Assembly (NCBI GenBank): GCA_030015575.1
Contig: CM057350.1
Location: 523,024,959 to 523,088,958, forward strand
Source: Agapanthus africanus
Taxonomy: Eukaryota > Streptophyta > Magnoliopsida > Asparagales > Amaryllidaceae
Reading direction: 5' to 3'
DNA length: 64,000 nt
The notes under the pieces were generated by a model, which saw only the letters and a program-made list of their open reading frames with translations, was not told the origin of the DNA and did not search any database. A program made the translations under genes and the position numbers. Below, one piece after another: positions 54,060 through 64,000 of the stretch (position 1 is the first letter of the stretch; every line of letters begins with the position of its first letter).

Positions 54060-56703
54060 GGAGTTGACTTCCCATAGTGTTAAGCACTAGTATACATTCA
54101 GTACTCACGTGTTCCGACGTGAGGTTCTAAAGCAGTGTTAAACACTGAATTCTTATGGCACTTACGTGTGGCACGTGAGGAACCTTAAAGCTGGCACTGT
54201 TTATTGGGTTCAAGTCCCCGTTTATATATAAGTGTTAAATACTTAATTCTTGTAGCACTCACGTATGAGCACGTGAGACACCCCAAAGTTGGGTACTGCC
54301 TTTTTGGGGTTTTACTTCCCTACATTCATTTGGCTCACGTGTGAGCACGTGAGGCGCCCGAAATGGGAACCGTTCTTTGGATTTTATTTCTCTTTCTTTT
54401 ATAAGCGCTAAGCACTTGGACCCTGTGGTGCTCACGTGTGAACACGTGAGGCGTCTTCAAAATGTGACGCTGTTTTTGGGTCTATTCCCTTTTTCATATA
54501 AGTGCTAAGCACTTGATTGGGGGTCGCGTGGAAAACACATGACTGCCTTAGGAGGCACTTTTTGTTCTTTTTAAATGCTCACGTGTGAAGCACATGACTC
54601 GGTCTCAGCCATTCTTTTTTGTTCATCAGAAGTGCTCACGTAGGGAAACACGTGAGGTTTCATTATAGTGTTGAACACTAATGAATCACCAGTCTTTTCT
54701 TCTATGTGCATGAAGATTTTGATCTCGTATTAATGATGTTGGGATATGAGTTTAGAGAATTTCAAGTCTTTTGTTTTATAAGAATTAAATTCTTTTTACA
54801 GGGTTAAACCTTAGTTTTATCAGAGGAATTAAATTCCTATGTACTTTTTTAAGAATTAAATTCTTTGAACTTAGTTCTTTCCCCTAAGTTTTGAATCTGA
54901 ATAACAGAATCTTCCCGATGATAATTAAATTCTCAACTTGTGGGAAGATCTGCTTCTGCAGACCTCAACCAGAGGAAGAACTAAGTTCTTGTATGAAGGG
55001 TTAAACCCTTAAAGAGGCGAAGAAGAGATGACATAATCTCTGTATTTTCTTCTTACCTAGGGTTTTTTTAAGAGGGGGATCTTCTTCTTTTAGAGGATTG
55101 AATTCTCTTTCTCTCTTTTCTTCTCTCTCTGTTCTCTCTTTTTTTCTTTTTCATCCCCTTTTTAACTTGAAGTTTTGGGTTCTTTATATAGTGGAGAGAA
55201 GTTTGTTAATTAGATTTAGCAAATCTCTCATTGATAGACTCCAATTGATTTGGGGAATTTACCCTCTGTTAGATATTTGATCCAAGGGTTCCTGTCTTAC
55301 AGAACATATTTTCTTGTTTTTTAAACAAAATTACGAAGATATTTTCCCATACAGAATTTATTCTGTAGATTGGTGATTTTTAATCACCGTTGGATTTTTA
55401 ATCCAATGGTGCTTGGTTTAACAGAGCACAATCCTTCTTTGTTTAAGAGGATATGAAAAATATTTTCCAACTTATGGGATCTTTGATCTGCCAACTTTTT
55501 ATTTAACAGGAAATATCATTTCTTATTTGAAAGTTCAATAGAATTTAATTCTATGCTTAGTCACCATTGGATCTTTGACCCAACGGTTCCTTGTTGAGTA
55601 GAATTTAATTCTACGTAGGGAAGTGCCCTCACGTGTTAAACACGTGGGGCTCTCTTAGCCTAGCAATTGTTTTAATTGCAGTTCCTATATGCGTTGTATA
55701 TAGGCACTCACGTGTTAAACACGTGGGGCTCTTTTAGCCTAGCAATTGTTTTAACTGCAGTGCCTATATGCGTTGCATTTAGGCACTCACGTGTTAAACA
55801 CATGGGCCCGTTTTAGCCATGCAATTGTTTTAATTGCAGTGCCTATATACATTGCATATAGGCACTCATGTGTTAAACACGTGGGGCACTTTTAGCCTTG
55901 CAATTGTTTTAATTGCAGTGCCTATATGCGTTGCATATAGGCACTCACGTGTTAAACACGTATGGCTGTTTTAGCTTTGCAATTGTTTTAATTGCAGTGC
56001 CTATATGCGTTGCATATAGGCACTCACGTGTTAAACACGTGAGGCTGTTTTAGTGGGGAACTTTCCCTCATCCTTTTTATAAAGGAACAAATGCCCCCCA
56101 GCGTTACTCTCACGTGGCTCGTACGTGAGTGCAACGCTGTCTGCCATCACAGTTGTTGGATTGCCTACGGAAATGGGAAGATGAACCGCTCTCCATCATG
56201 TCTTATAAATGCAAGGGTATTTGCCTCGGAGAAGACCACAGTTCTTTCATCTTCTTCCTTGCTTATCTTCTCGAGAATTTAATTCTCTTCTTCAGAGCTT
56301 AGTTCTCTGTTTGCCGAGATCTCAGAGTTAAACTCTGTTAAAACTTTTCTTTGGTAAGGATCATGAACGGGACCCCCACCTCTTTTGCCCCCTTTTTTTG
56401 TTGTGGATTTTAAATCCAGGGACAGAGCGTTGCTCTCTTCTTGAACCGATTTCTTAAAGATCCAAAGCACACATTTTTTTGTAGGATTTGATGTCTTGAA
56501 TCAATGGAGATTGTTAATCCTCCCCTCAGGGTTTTACCCTGTCACCGATCTTTAAGATCCTTGGAATTTAATTCCACTTTCTTTACCTCCTTGCTATGGG
56601 TTTTTTCTGGGATTTAATCTCTTTATTAAAGTAATTTAATTCCTTGTTCACAGAGCTTGTCTCTGAGAGAGATTTCGATATTTCTGGGAATTTTATTCCC
56701 TAC
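54060..56703. repeat. Hairpin field: many short perfect inverted repeats with TTAAA/TTTAA loops
   Basis: No gene. Read by eye, dozens of short perfect inverted repeats follow one another. Examples: CAGTG-TTAAA-CACTG (54133-54147), AGGAA-TTAAA-TTCCT (54824-54838), AAGAA-TTAAA-TTCTT (54851-54865), AAGGG-TTAAA-CCCTT (54996-55010), ACAGAA-TTTA-TTCTGT (55351-55366), GGTGATT-TTT-AATCACC (55372-55388), TTGGATT-TTT-AATCCAA (55390-55406), ATAGAA-TTTAA-TTCTAT (55538-55554), GTAGAA-TTTAA-TTCTAC (55598-55614), GAGAA-TTTAA-TTCTC (56273-56287), CAGAG-TTAAA-CTCTG (56323-56337), TGGAA-TTTAA-TTCCA (56562-56576), GGGAA-TTTTA-TTCCC (56686-56700). Stems differ while loops stay alike. Open frames here (55098-55280, 56091-56282) look incidental. 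Confidence 0.8.
55628..56055. repeat. 79-bp tandem repeat, five units plus a partial
   Basis: The landmark CTCACGTGTTAAACACGTG recurs at 55628, 55707, 55786, 55865 (variant), 55944 and 56023, each 79 bp apart. Every unit holds three palindromes: CACGTGTTAAACACGTG (two G-box cores), GCAATT-GTTTT-AATTGC, and arms GCCTATATGC/GCATATAGGC around GTT. It is neither coding nor a CRISPR array: there are no variable spacers and the host is a plant. Confidence 0.9.
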
Positions 56704-58927
56704 TGTTAGTTATATGTATGCCCTAGAGGACATTACTATACATAGGATGTATATTGTAGTGGATGCTTGGACATATATAGGGAGGACTTTCTTGCTCGAC
56801 ATGATAGTATGCTATCTGGTTGATCTTTACCTTAACGTGTATACTGATTGTCTCTCTGTTACATGTTGGTAAAGCCCTTAGGATGTGTACTTGACTACCT
56901 GGACTGTGATGCGGATCATACTAGTGGGGACATGGTAGTCTATAAGTACATCCTTTAAAGTCCCTAGTCGTGGGTATATCGAGACGGGGCATCGATATAC
57001 CAGAGTAGACTAGCGTATACCTTCTCGACCCATACAGATGGGCGATGGATGATCCCATATCCATTGGTGTTTGACATCAGAGATGATATACGGGTGCTCA
57101 GTGGAGACTGGGTACACTGGACGGACTCGCCGAGAACTCCCAGATGGTATTATACCTTACGTCAGATGGCAGTTCTCTGGTGACACTGGTACAGAGTAGT
57201 CTGTTGACCCGAGATCGTCATAGAGTCTTGTGTGGTTCCCACTGTGCTTTGATTTCCACCTTACCACGTCCAAGAGGGCATGCAAAACGGTGGTTTTTGG
57301 GTACAGTCCCGAATCACATGGAGGCAATGAGCGATAGGAGGGGATTCGTCTCTCCCGTTATAGGGAGTTGATGTTGCGCTGTGTTCGATTGGCTATAACC
57401 GGAAATCCCTGGCCAGGGTTGCTGAGATTTACTGGTAAGTGTTACCAGTAGTTTCTCGAACTGTTATAGACCTCATATCGACACGACTTATCGAGCTATT
57501 GGGGTCTGACGTTTACCACCCCTAGGCGAGATATGCGACATATCAGACGATCAGACCGGACTGTACGGTAGTGTTACTGGTTGGATTCACTGGAGTGTGA
57601 GCGGGCTTGCTCGTCGATCTTCTGATCGCTCAATACCCGGGTGGCCGTTACGTTTAGCAGACCGCTTGCGGCTTGTGGGTGCTTGATATGATCATCACCT
57701 GCTGCCGGCGTATTGACGAGTCTTTAGAGTCCTACACAGAGGTTTCCTGGCTCAAGCGAAACGAAATAGGAGCGCATATGAGATATGTGCGGGACCGAGA
57801 ATAATGCGTGTATGTGATACCGTATTCTATTCTCACGATAAATGTATCGATATGGTTATATGCGATATAACCTAGTTATCGAATCAAGGATTGATTCGAT
57901 AAGCCGATACATAGGATGCTAGTCGGTTATATGCGATATGACCGGATCGTTAAATCAAGCGTTGATTTAATGATTTAATGTATAATTATATATATTTGAT
58001 ATATTACTTTGCATTAACTAGTATTGGTTCACTTTAAATTGATTTTCTCACTTGGATGTTCAAGTTGTATATGTGATATACTTTTTGTGCAAATGTTTGT
58101 ATCATGTTTGATGATACATGTCTGCTTGGTTAAGTGTAAAGAATTAAACCATGGTTAAACTTATGATTGGGGTTTTGTTTTCTTTTTCATTTATTTATCT
58201 ATTTATTCTTTTTGGAAAAATAATAAGCATAAAGGAAAATGGTGGCTTATTTTGTTTTCTAGTTAAAGCTTCATGAAGCTTTGACCAAGTGACCATTTTG
58301 TCTCCATGCTTAACCCTAACCATTCCCACTAACCATGATTTATTCTCTACAATTGACCATGGTTGAGAGATGATAAGTATACTTATTATTTTCTTTTTAA
58401 AAAAAAAAGACTTATGATAATATCATCTTCTTCTTCTTCATCTTCTTCAAAGAAGAAAACCTTGGACCATCAATGGTGATTGATGAAAAAGAGTGAGAAA
58501 TCCAATTCTAAAGTCTACCCATTTCCTATTTCTTCATCCTCTACCTCTTGCCAAGTAGTAGAGTGTGTTTTCTTCACAAGTTTCATGACTTGGTGAAGTT
58601 GGAGCTTGATCTAGCGATGCCTCGACGTAGATCATCTTCGGCATCGTCGTCGATGACCTAGCCCCCTTTTTCTCCGATGAAGTCGACGCTAGAGCCCAAG
58701 ATCCATTTTGTACAGCGAGGAGACATCATCGTGGAGCCGTGGAGGTGGAGGACCGGATCTACAAAGGTTGTATTTCCGTTACACTTTAGTTAAGTTGTTA
58801 ACTAGCTCGTTGTTTCGCCTAAAATCTAGTTAATGATCCGTATTAGGGTTTCTCGGCACCCGTAAAATTTGAAATTGGCATGGTTGATGCCTTGTGAGAC
58901 CTCATTAGTGTGCTTAGGAACCCTACA
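56704..58927 (+). repeat. 5' LTR of element J
   Basis: 2224 bp, TGTTAGTTATATGTATGCCC...CCCTACA. It shares the CCGGACTGTACGG and GAGTCTTTAGAGTCC blocks with the other copia LTRs but lacks their AAGCCGGATCCTAG block. In its place near 57840-57980 it has a run of CGATATAACC/GGTTATATGCGATAT-type palindromic text also seen in G. Confidence 0.92.
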
Positions 58928-58928
58928 G

Positions 58929-58941
58929 TGGTATCAGAGCC
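58929..58941 (+). promoter_or_regulatory. Primer binding site of element J
   Basis: TGGTATCAGAGCC one base after the LTR end, complementary to initiator Met tRNA. Confidence 0.95.
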
Positions 58942-59128
58942 TAGCTAGAGCCTTAGGCGATGCGTAGACGGAGTTAGAAGTCCGATCGAACCGAAAATCT
59001 AAACCCAAAATGCTCTCTGTACATTTTTGAAAATCGGGGTTTTTCCAGAATTAAAAATATGTAGAAAAACCAGCAGGAATTTATAAGAATTACTGTGAAG
59101 TTCGATGACCTAACTCCATAAAAGTGCG

Positions 59129-59168
59129 GCGGAAACGCGGCATTACCACGCTAATGCGGCGGTTCCGC
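59129..59168 (+). other. GC-rich leader hairpin of element J
   Basis: Arms 59129-59145 and 59152-59168 pair at 15 of 17 positions around loop CCACGC. The tip is CATTA/TAATG. It lies 187 nt after the primer site. Confidence 0.7.
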
Positions 59169-61438
59169 GGCCCTTTTGTCTCTTCTCCCATTAAATTTTG
59201 CACAGTAATTCCTATTTGGCAGTGCTGGTTTTCCTGGGAATTTTTAATCTGAAATCAAGAGTTGAGTATTTTGGGTTGTATTGGGAGTTCGTACATTTGA
59301 TCGGATTGTCAAATTTTTTCTATGTGTTTTTCCGGATAATTTTAGAATATGTTAAAAAAGTTCGACCGGATAAAAATACCCAATTTTTCCCTGTCGGAAA
59401 ATTTCCAAGTGTTGGATTTTTCCGAGGTTTAAAGACGTTCTAAGTAGTGCAAGTAACGCGATGGTCCCTCTAGAAGACAACAAACCTTAACTCGATTATG
59501 TGACCGTCTTGAACCGCCCTTTGAACCTTCGGGTTTGGGGCAGTACGGCGTGCCACATGTGAGGCGTTGGCTTGACCCTTCTACGGCTAGATCGTTGGTA
59601 CTGAGGCACGAAGTGAATGTTTTTGAACTTATTTCATGTGTTGATCTGTATCGGGAAAACTTGGGTATTCGATTGTTCGATCGGAAAGTTTAACATTTTC
59701 TATTTATCTGGAATGGGATACAATAATTGGAATTCACAATTAGTTATGAGATAACTGAATGAATGTTATAAATCTAGCGGTTTAGTCTCACTTGATCGGT
59801 TGCCACGGAATTTTGATGTGATCAAAAGTCCGTCGCAATCACGTAGCGTACGCGGATACTCGCCGGGTAAACTTAATAGACAGCCTCACTCCATTGCCCC
59901 GACCAAGTGACTGTAGGAGAACCCCGTCGCCGAAAGCGTCCGTTCGGGTGCTCGCGGCAGCGGTGTTCCTCCTTGGTGCACTTTGTCGACGGTATTGGGG
60001 GTGCGGCCGTCTACTAAAGTTTGCGACGAGCATTCGATCAGGATGTCGGGAATCTTGTTGAATTGCCCGACTTGATATTGAAAAGTGTTTTCGATTTTGA
60101 GACTAAAATGCGGGGTTTATAATAGTTAGGCATGCGATGTCTAAGGTATTCATTTGATTAGGCATGCGATGTCTATGCAGATTGCGGATTCCAACTGTTG
60201 TAGTTTTACATTTTCTTTTCTGTGACCGTAAGTGTAATATGTGATATCGCCGGTTTCGTTGCTATATGTCAACGACAATTGGGATGCGCATATTTACTTA
60301 CGTTGATGACATGTGATGTTATGTGTTGCTGGATATGTTATATTGGATCGTCGTGTTTGAATAGCCGGGGTTTTTTTATGTGAGATGAGTGTTTTTCATT
60401 TTCATTCATGTAAAAACTTGTATGTAATATTCTTTTATTGGGGCACTTCCAGGTTGCGGAAGATGTCACCGTTTGTATATTATTTACTTTTCTACACTAG
60501 GATAGACCCAAGGAGGGGAGCACAAGTAACCGGGTTCTGGGGTCCAGTGGGAGACCAACTCGAGGAGTCGAGTCCGGGTCTCCTAACTCCAGAATTGGTA
60601 GGGTTGCTTGCCGCTCTCATAGGGGTCTAGGGGTGTGGGTTTGGCTATTCATCGCGACCGTGGAATCCGTGTTTTATACTGGCTCGTATTGAAAACACGG
60701 ACGTCCTAGTATATCCAATATTTCATATGATTCTTCTGCTGCGATATCTGTGATGTGATCATGTGATGTTCTGTGATAGATCCTGTATATAGTATATATG
60801 ATATATTATATAGGCGTTACTTATGTTTTATACCCGCGCTAGCCCTGCCCCGCTCTGCCCTTAGTTACCTAACCTAACGGTGCACGAGGGGACATCGAGG
60901 CGAATGCGGATGGCATAAGTGTAAGTCGTATTTATCTGTGATGTTTAGGTACTTAAATGATGGGACTTCATTAATATGATTAATGAAAATAAAAGAAACC
61001 TAAAGATGTTGTAGAATCGAATTTCAAAAATAAAACAGGTAGCTACAGTTCTTGCTTTGCATAGAGGTATATGTGATATATCCAGCACCTTATTCGATGA
61101 GGAAAGGACCGAGATCCCTTCACCGGGAGTGACTCCTTTAGCAATAACTGGCAGATGCTACACACTCGGTTTGTTTTTGATAGCTTCTATAAGTTTTTGC
61201 TTTGTACAGTGATATATATGATATATCCCGCACCTCATTCGACGAGGAAAGGACGGACGATCCCTTCACCGGGAGTGACTCCTTTAGCAAAACTAGAAAA
61301 GCCTCAAAAACACTCCATTTTAAAAATCATTTGATTCTACAACGATATCAAGTTCATTACGCAATAGGTTTTCAGAAAAACCTGTAGTAGCCCTCCGTCA
61401 TTTCAGATAAGTCCTGTTTAGTATTCGTGCTGCGTTTG

Positions 61439-61627
61439 TTGACCTTGTCAAGGCGCAGTGTGCGGTAGCTAACTAGTATTTATCTGCTTATGCATATGAT
61501 GCAGATTGGGTTAGGGTAGTCGTGCGGCCTTGTTGACCTTGTCAAGGGTCGTGCGGGTGGGTTTGATTCAATCAAGAAATGACGGGTTGAACTTGACTTG
61601 CGGTCTATGGTTTGTTGACCTTGTCAA
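61439..61627 (+). other. Three TTGAC stem-loops in the leader of element J
   Basis: TTGAC-CTT-GTCAA at 61439-61451, 61533-61545 and 61615-61627; spacing 94 and 82 nt. Confidence 0.75.
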
Positions 61628-62079
61628 GGTCATAGATCGTTCGGGGCAAAATATTATCGGGAATTTCAAGTGTTGAAATTTGCAATGAGATTGCATACCT
61701 TCTATGAGATAGTTGGATCCCGATACCCGCTGCGAGTAAGAGTTACTCCTGGGAGAGTTTTACACATTACAATTAGCCGATCAAGTAGGTGTCTAGAAAG
61801 GTGTTAACGAGGTTACGCCTCTGGGAAAACGAGGTTTACATTAATTAGGTTCGTGCGAAAGCACGGGGGACCTCCCTCAAAGTACCGACACTGGCCTGGC
61901 TGAAAGATTGGTGAACCTGTAGTGTGTAATTAATCCCGGCTAGTCTGTCCTTTTAGGGTTTGAAGGAAGATTTGATAAAAACAGTGGGAGCCATCCTGAT
62001 TAGATAAAATCATAACCAATCTATTCTTGCAAGAGCGCACGCTGAGTGTTTTCTTCTCTCTCTCTCCAGGTAGCGACCA

Positions 62080-64000
62080 TATCACGCCTTAATCAAGATA
62101 ATAATACGGATATTTGACCGAACCCGCTTGTTATATTGAGCTGGGGAACGTTGTTCCCGCTCCAACTTATAATTGTTATAAGACAGAGCAGGAAATTGGG
62201 GATTACCAGAATTCCCGTGCCGCCCAAACGAAGTAAGTGCATGCCGATGCATCATCTTCGGGTGTGTTCATTATATAGAACTGATTCTCAGTATCCTCTG
62301 CGTCCTGGGTATCTGATACCGGAACAGGATCCCAGATATGTAATCTGTTACATAGGACTACAGGTAGGTAAAGAACTGAGAACGGGTGATAAGTTTCATG
62401 AGGCAGAAAACGGGGCAAGTGTTGCAGCCAAGTCTGTTGGTCACTGTCACCCTGTATTCCAAATATACATTGATTCTGAACGAATGTTATTAGATACCGA
62501 ACCTGATATACAAAATCATATCAGTCTCTTTATTAGTAAAGAAAGGATATAATTTTGTATTGTTGGATAATGTTTTGAACATTTCCTATATCAAAAGTTG
62601 ATCGGTTCAGGCACGTTATCTAAAAGCATTGATGTTTTAAATCAAACTACAGTTCTTAGTATACGGAACACACACACAAGAGGATGAGTTCAGAAATGAA
62701 CGAATTTTTCTTGAGGTATTGTAGACTAGGTCATATCAATGCGACCTGACTAGCTGAAGTTACATTTAGATGCATATTCAAATCTGTTTGAATTTACATC
62801 TTATGAAACTTGCCAGTCATGTCACAAAGATACGATGACCATAGCTCTGTTTACTGGAAACAGAGAAAGAGTTAGTGAACTCTTGGGATGATACATGTTG
62901 ATGTATGTAGGTCCCCTGTCTACATATGCCAGGACTGGTTCTTTGTACTTCATTACGTTCTCTGATGATCTCTCAAGATTCAGACATATGTTCCCGTTGA
63001 AACACAAGTCAGAACCTTTTGAGGTATTCACAGAATATAAGTTAGAAGTAGAGAACCAAAATACAGGTATAAGTATTATGTCCTATGATGAGATCAGGGA
63101 GGAGAATACTTGTGCATGGAATTCCTGGACTATTCTAAAGGAGAATGAGATTCTCTCTCAGCATTATTCCTCCGTATACACCATAGCACGATGGTATATC
63201 GGGGCGGAGCAATCACACCTTATATGATAAGGTGTGCTCTATGATGAGTACTACTGAGTTTCCTATTTCCTTTTGGAAGTTATGCACTTAAGAAGCTGCA
63301 TACCTATTGAATTGGGTTCGAATCAAATCAGTGCCTACCACTTCATATGTGATATGGAAAGGGAAGAGCCCATGTCTTAAGCTAGTTAAGATTTGAGGTT
63401 GTCCGGGCTATGTTTAAAAGCAAAATCCGGACAGGCTCGAGGCAAGGTCTGTTATGTAGAACTGGAAATGTTCCAGCTGTACAAACTGCAGCTGATGATT
63501 TGAAAGAACCAAAGGATTCAATAGTTACCAACGAACCTCAGCCTCTCCACCGATCTAGTAGGGTTTCTCACCCACCTGAGAGATACTTCGATTTCTCTAT
63601 GACAGTGGGAGCGAGGATTGCATCATAAGATGATGACCCAACTAGTTTCGAGCTGGCCATCAAGAGTGGGACTCTGTAAGAATGGCTGGATGCTTAGTGA
63701 ACTGAGATGGAATCCTCATACACCAACAAAGTATGGACTTTGGTTGCTATATCTGAAGGGTTAAATCCCCATCAGGAGCAAGTATATCTTGAGAAGATTA
63801 CTTGGTGTAGATGGAAAAGTTGAGACTTTCAAAGCTAGACTTGTTGAAGGTTTTCGTCATCAACCAGGCGTGGATAATGATGAAACCTTTTCATGTAGCT
63901 ATGCTTAAGTCCATCCAGATCCTACTTGCCACGGCTACGTACCATGACTACGATATCTGGCGGTTGGGTGCCATGACTGCTTTTCTAAATGATGTTTTAG
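62080..64000 (+). pseudogene. Decayed copia pol of element J, no gag
   Basis: Nucleotide similarity to element H is continuous from 62130 (GAGCTGGGGAACGTTG against H 46210-46230) through a protease-like stretch near 62300-62350, the integrase zinc region near 62700-62830 and the integrase core (62895-63227, still readable as YFITFSDDLSRFRHMFPLKH), to LHRSSRVSHPPERYF (63540-63600) and the start of RT (63700-64000). Frameshifts and stops break every domain; the integrase part reads YDEIREENT where H has SDRGGEY. Like H it passes from leader to protease with no room for gag. RT and RNase H continue outside the window. Confidence 0.8.

Larger units (their letters stand above)
58942..62079 (+). 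mobile_element. Leader region of element J (non-coding)
   Basis: In order: the GC hairpin (59129-59168); divergent sequence to about 60230; blocks shared with the other leaders near 60440-60560 (ATAGACCCAAGGAGGGG) and 60830-60910 (CCGCGCTAGCCCTGCCCCG); the 140-bp duplication (about 61050-61295); three TTGAC stem-loops; a block with CCGACACTGGCCTGGCTGAA (61884-61903); and a pyrimidine tract ending in CCAG (62069). No supported gene. Confidence 0.75.
56704..64000 (+). mobile_element. Element J: copia element, 5' part (cut by window end)
   Basis: The LTR at 56704-58927 is followed by a primer site, a 3.1-kb leader with the family hairpins, and a decayed pol that runs off the window. The 5-bp flank CCTAC (56699-56703) is the candidate target duplication. 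Its LTR family is that of A and G, but its interior matches element H, including the short gag-less stretch before protease. Confidence 0.9.

Noticed and set aside
55628..56055. Regular 79-bp array resembling a CRISPR layout.
   Set aside because: Whole units repeat without unique spacers, and the context is a plant genome.

Overview
The window looks like repeat-rich nuclear DNA of a flowering plant. I see no host gene, rRNA or tRNA that I can support. Almost every base belongs to nested LTR retrotransposons. Most are Ty1/copia elements with 2.0-2.3 kb LTRs, 5-bp target duplications, a primer site matching the 3' end of initiator Met tRNA, and one gag-pol frame. From memory of family hallmarks they resemble the Angela/BARE lineage. 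Older Ty3/gypsy elements lie beneath them. Labels A-J below are mine.

Layout. 1-614 is the right end of copia LTR A, inserted in copia element B (minus strand). B runs from 615 to 17855 and is interrupted at 5442-15457 by complete copia element C (TSD GTTTG). B sits inside the RNase H domain of a gypsy element D (minus strand; 17856-19649 and 29518 to about 34370). D is split again at 19650-29517 by complete copia element E (minus strand, TSD CCTGG), which has the longest open gag-pol frame here. 34370-38310 holds degenerate coding scraps and a 20-bp minisatellite, split by solo LTR F (TSD GTTAG). 38310-41055 is an AT-rich foldback element split by solo LTR G (TSD GTTTT). 41296-53121 looks like a Tat-type gypsy LTR plus gag fragment, split by complete copia element H (41587-51717, TSD GTTCC). 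53640-56703 is an unusual stretch packed with short perfect hairpins. 56704-64000 is the 5' part of copia element J.

How the parts relate. Only E keeps gag, protease, integrase, RT and RNase H in one open frame, and even it has damaged sites. H has no gag, a changed protease triad and YVDE in place of YVDD in RT, yet its LTRs are nearly identical. C is coding-dead throughout, yet its LTRs are nearly identical too. This points to families that were already defective when they moved and were mobilised in trans. What the copia elements do share is leader RNA architecture: a GC-rich hairpin 187-203 nt downstream of the primer site whose stem tip covaries between elements, three TTGAC/GTCAA stem-loops spaced about 90 nt apart, and in four of five a pyrimidine tract ending in AG just before the coding start. 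These conserved structures and the hairpin field at 53640-56703 are the most novel-looking signals in the window.

All boundaries were read by eye from repeated ends and target duplications. Identity figures are impressions, not computed alignments.
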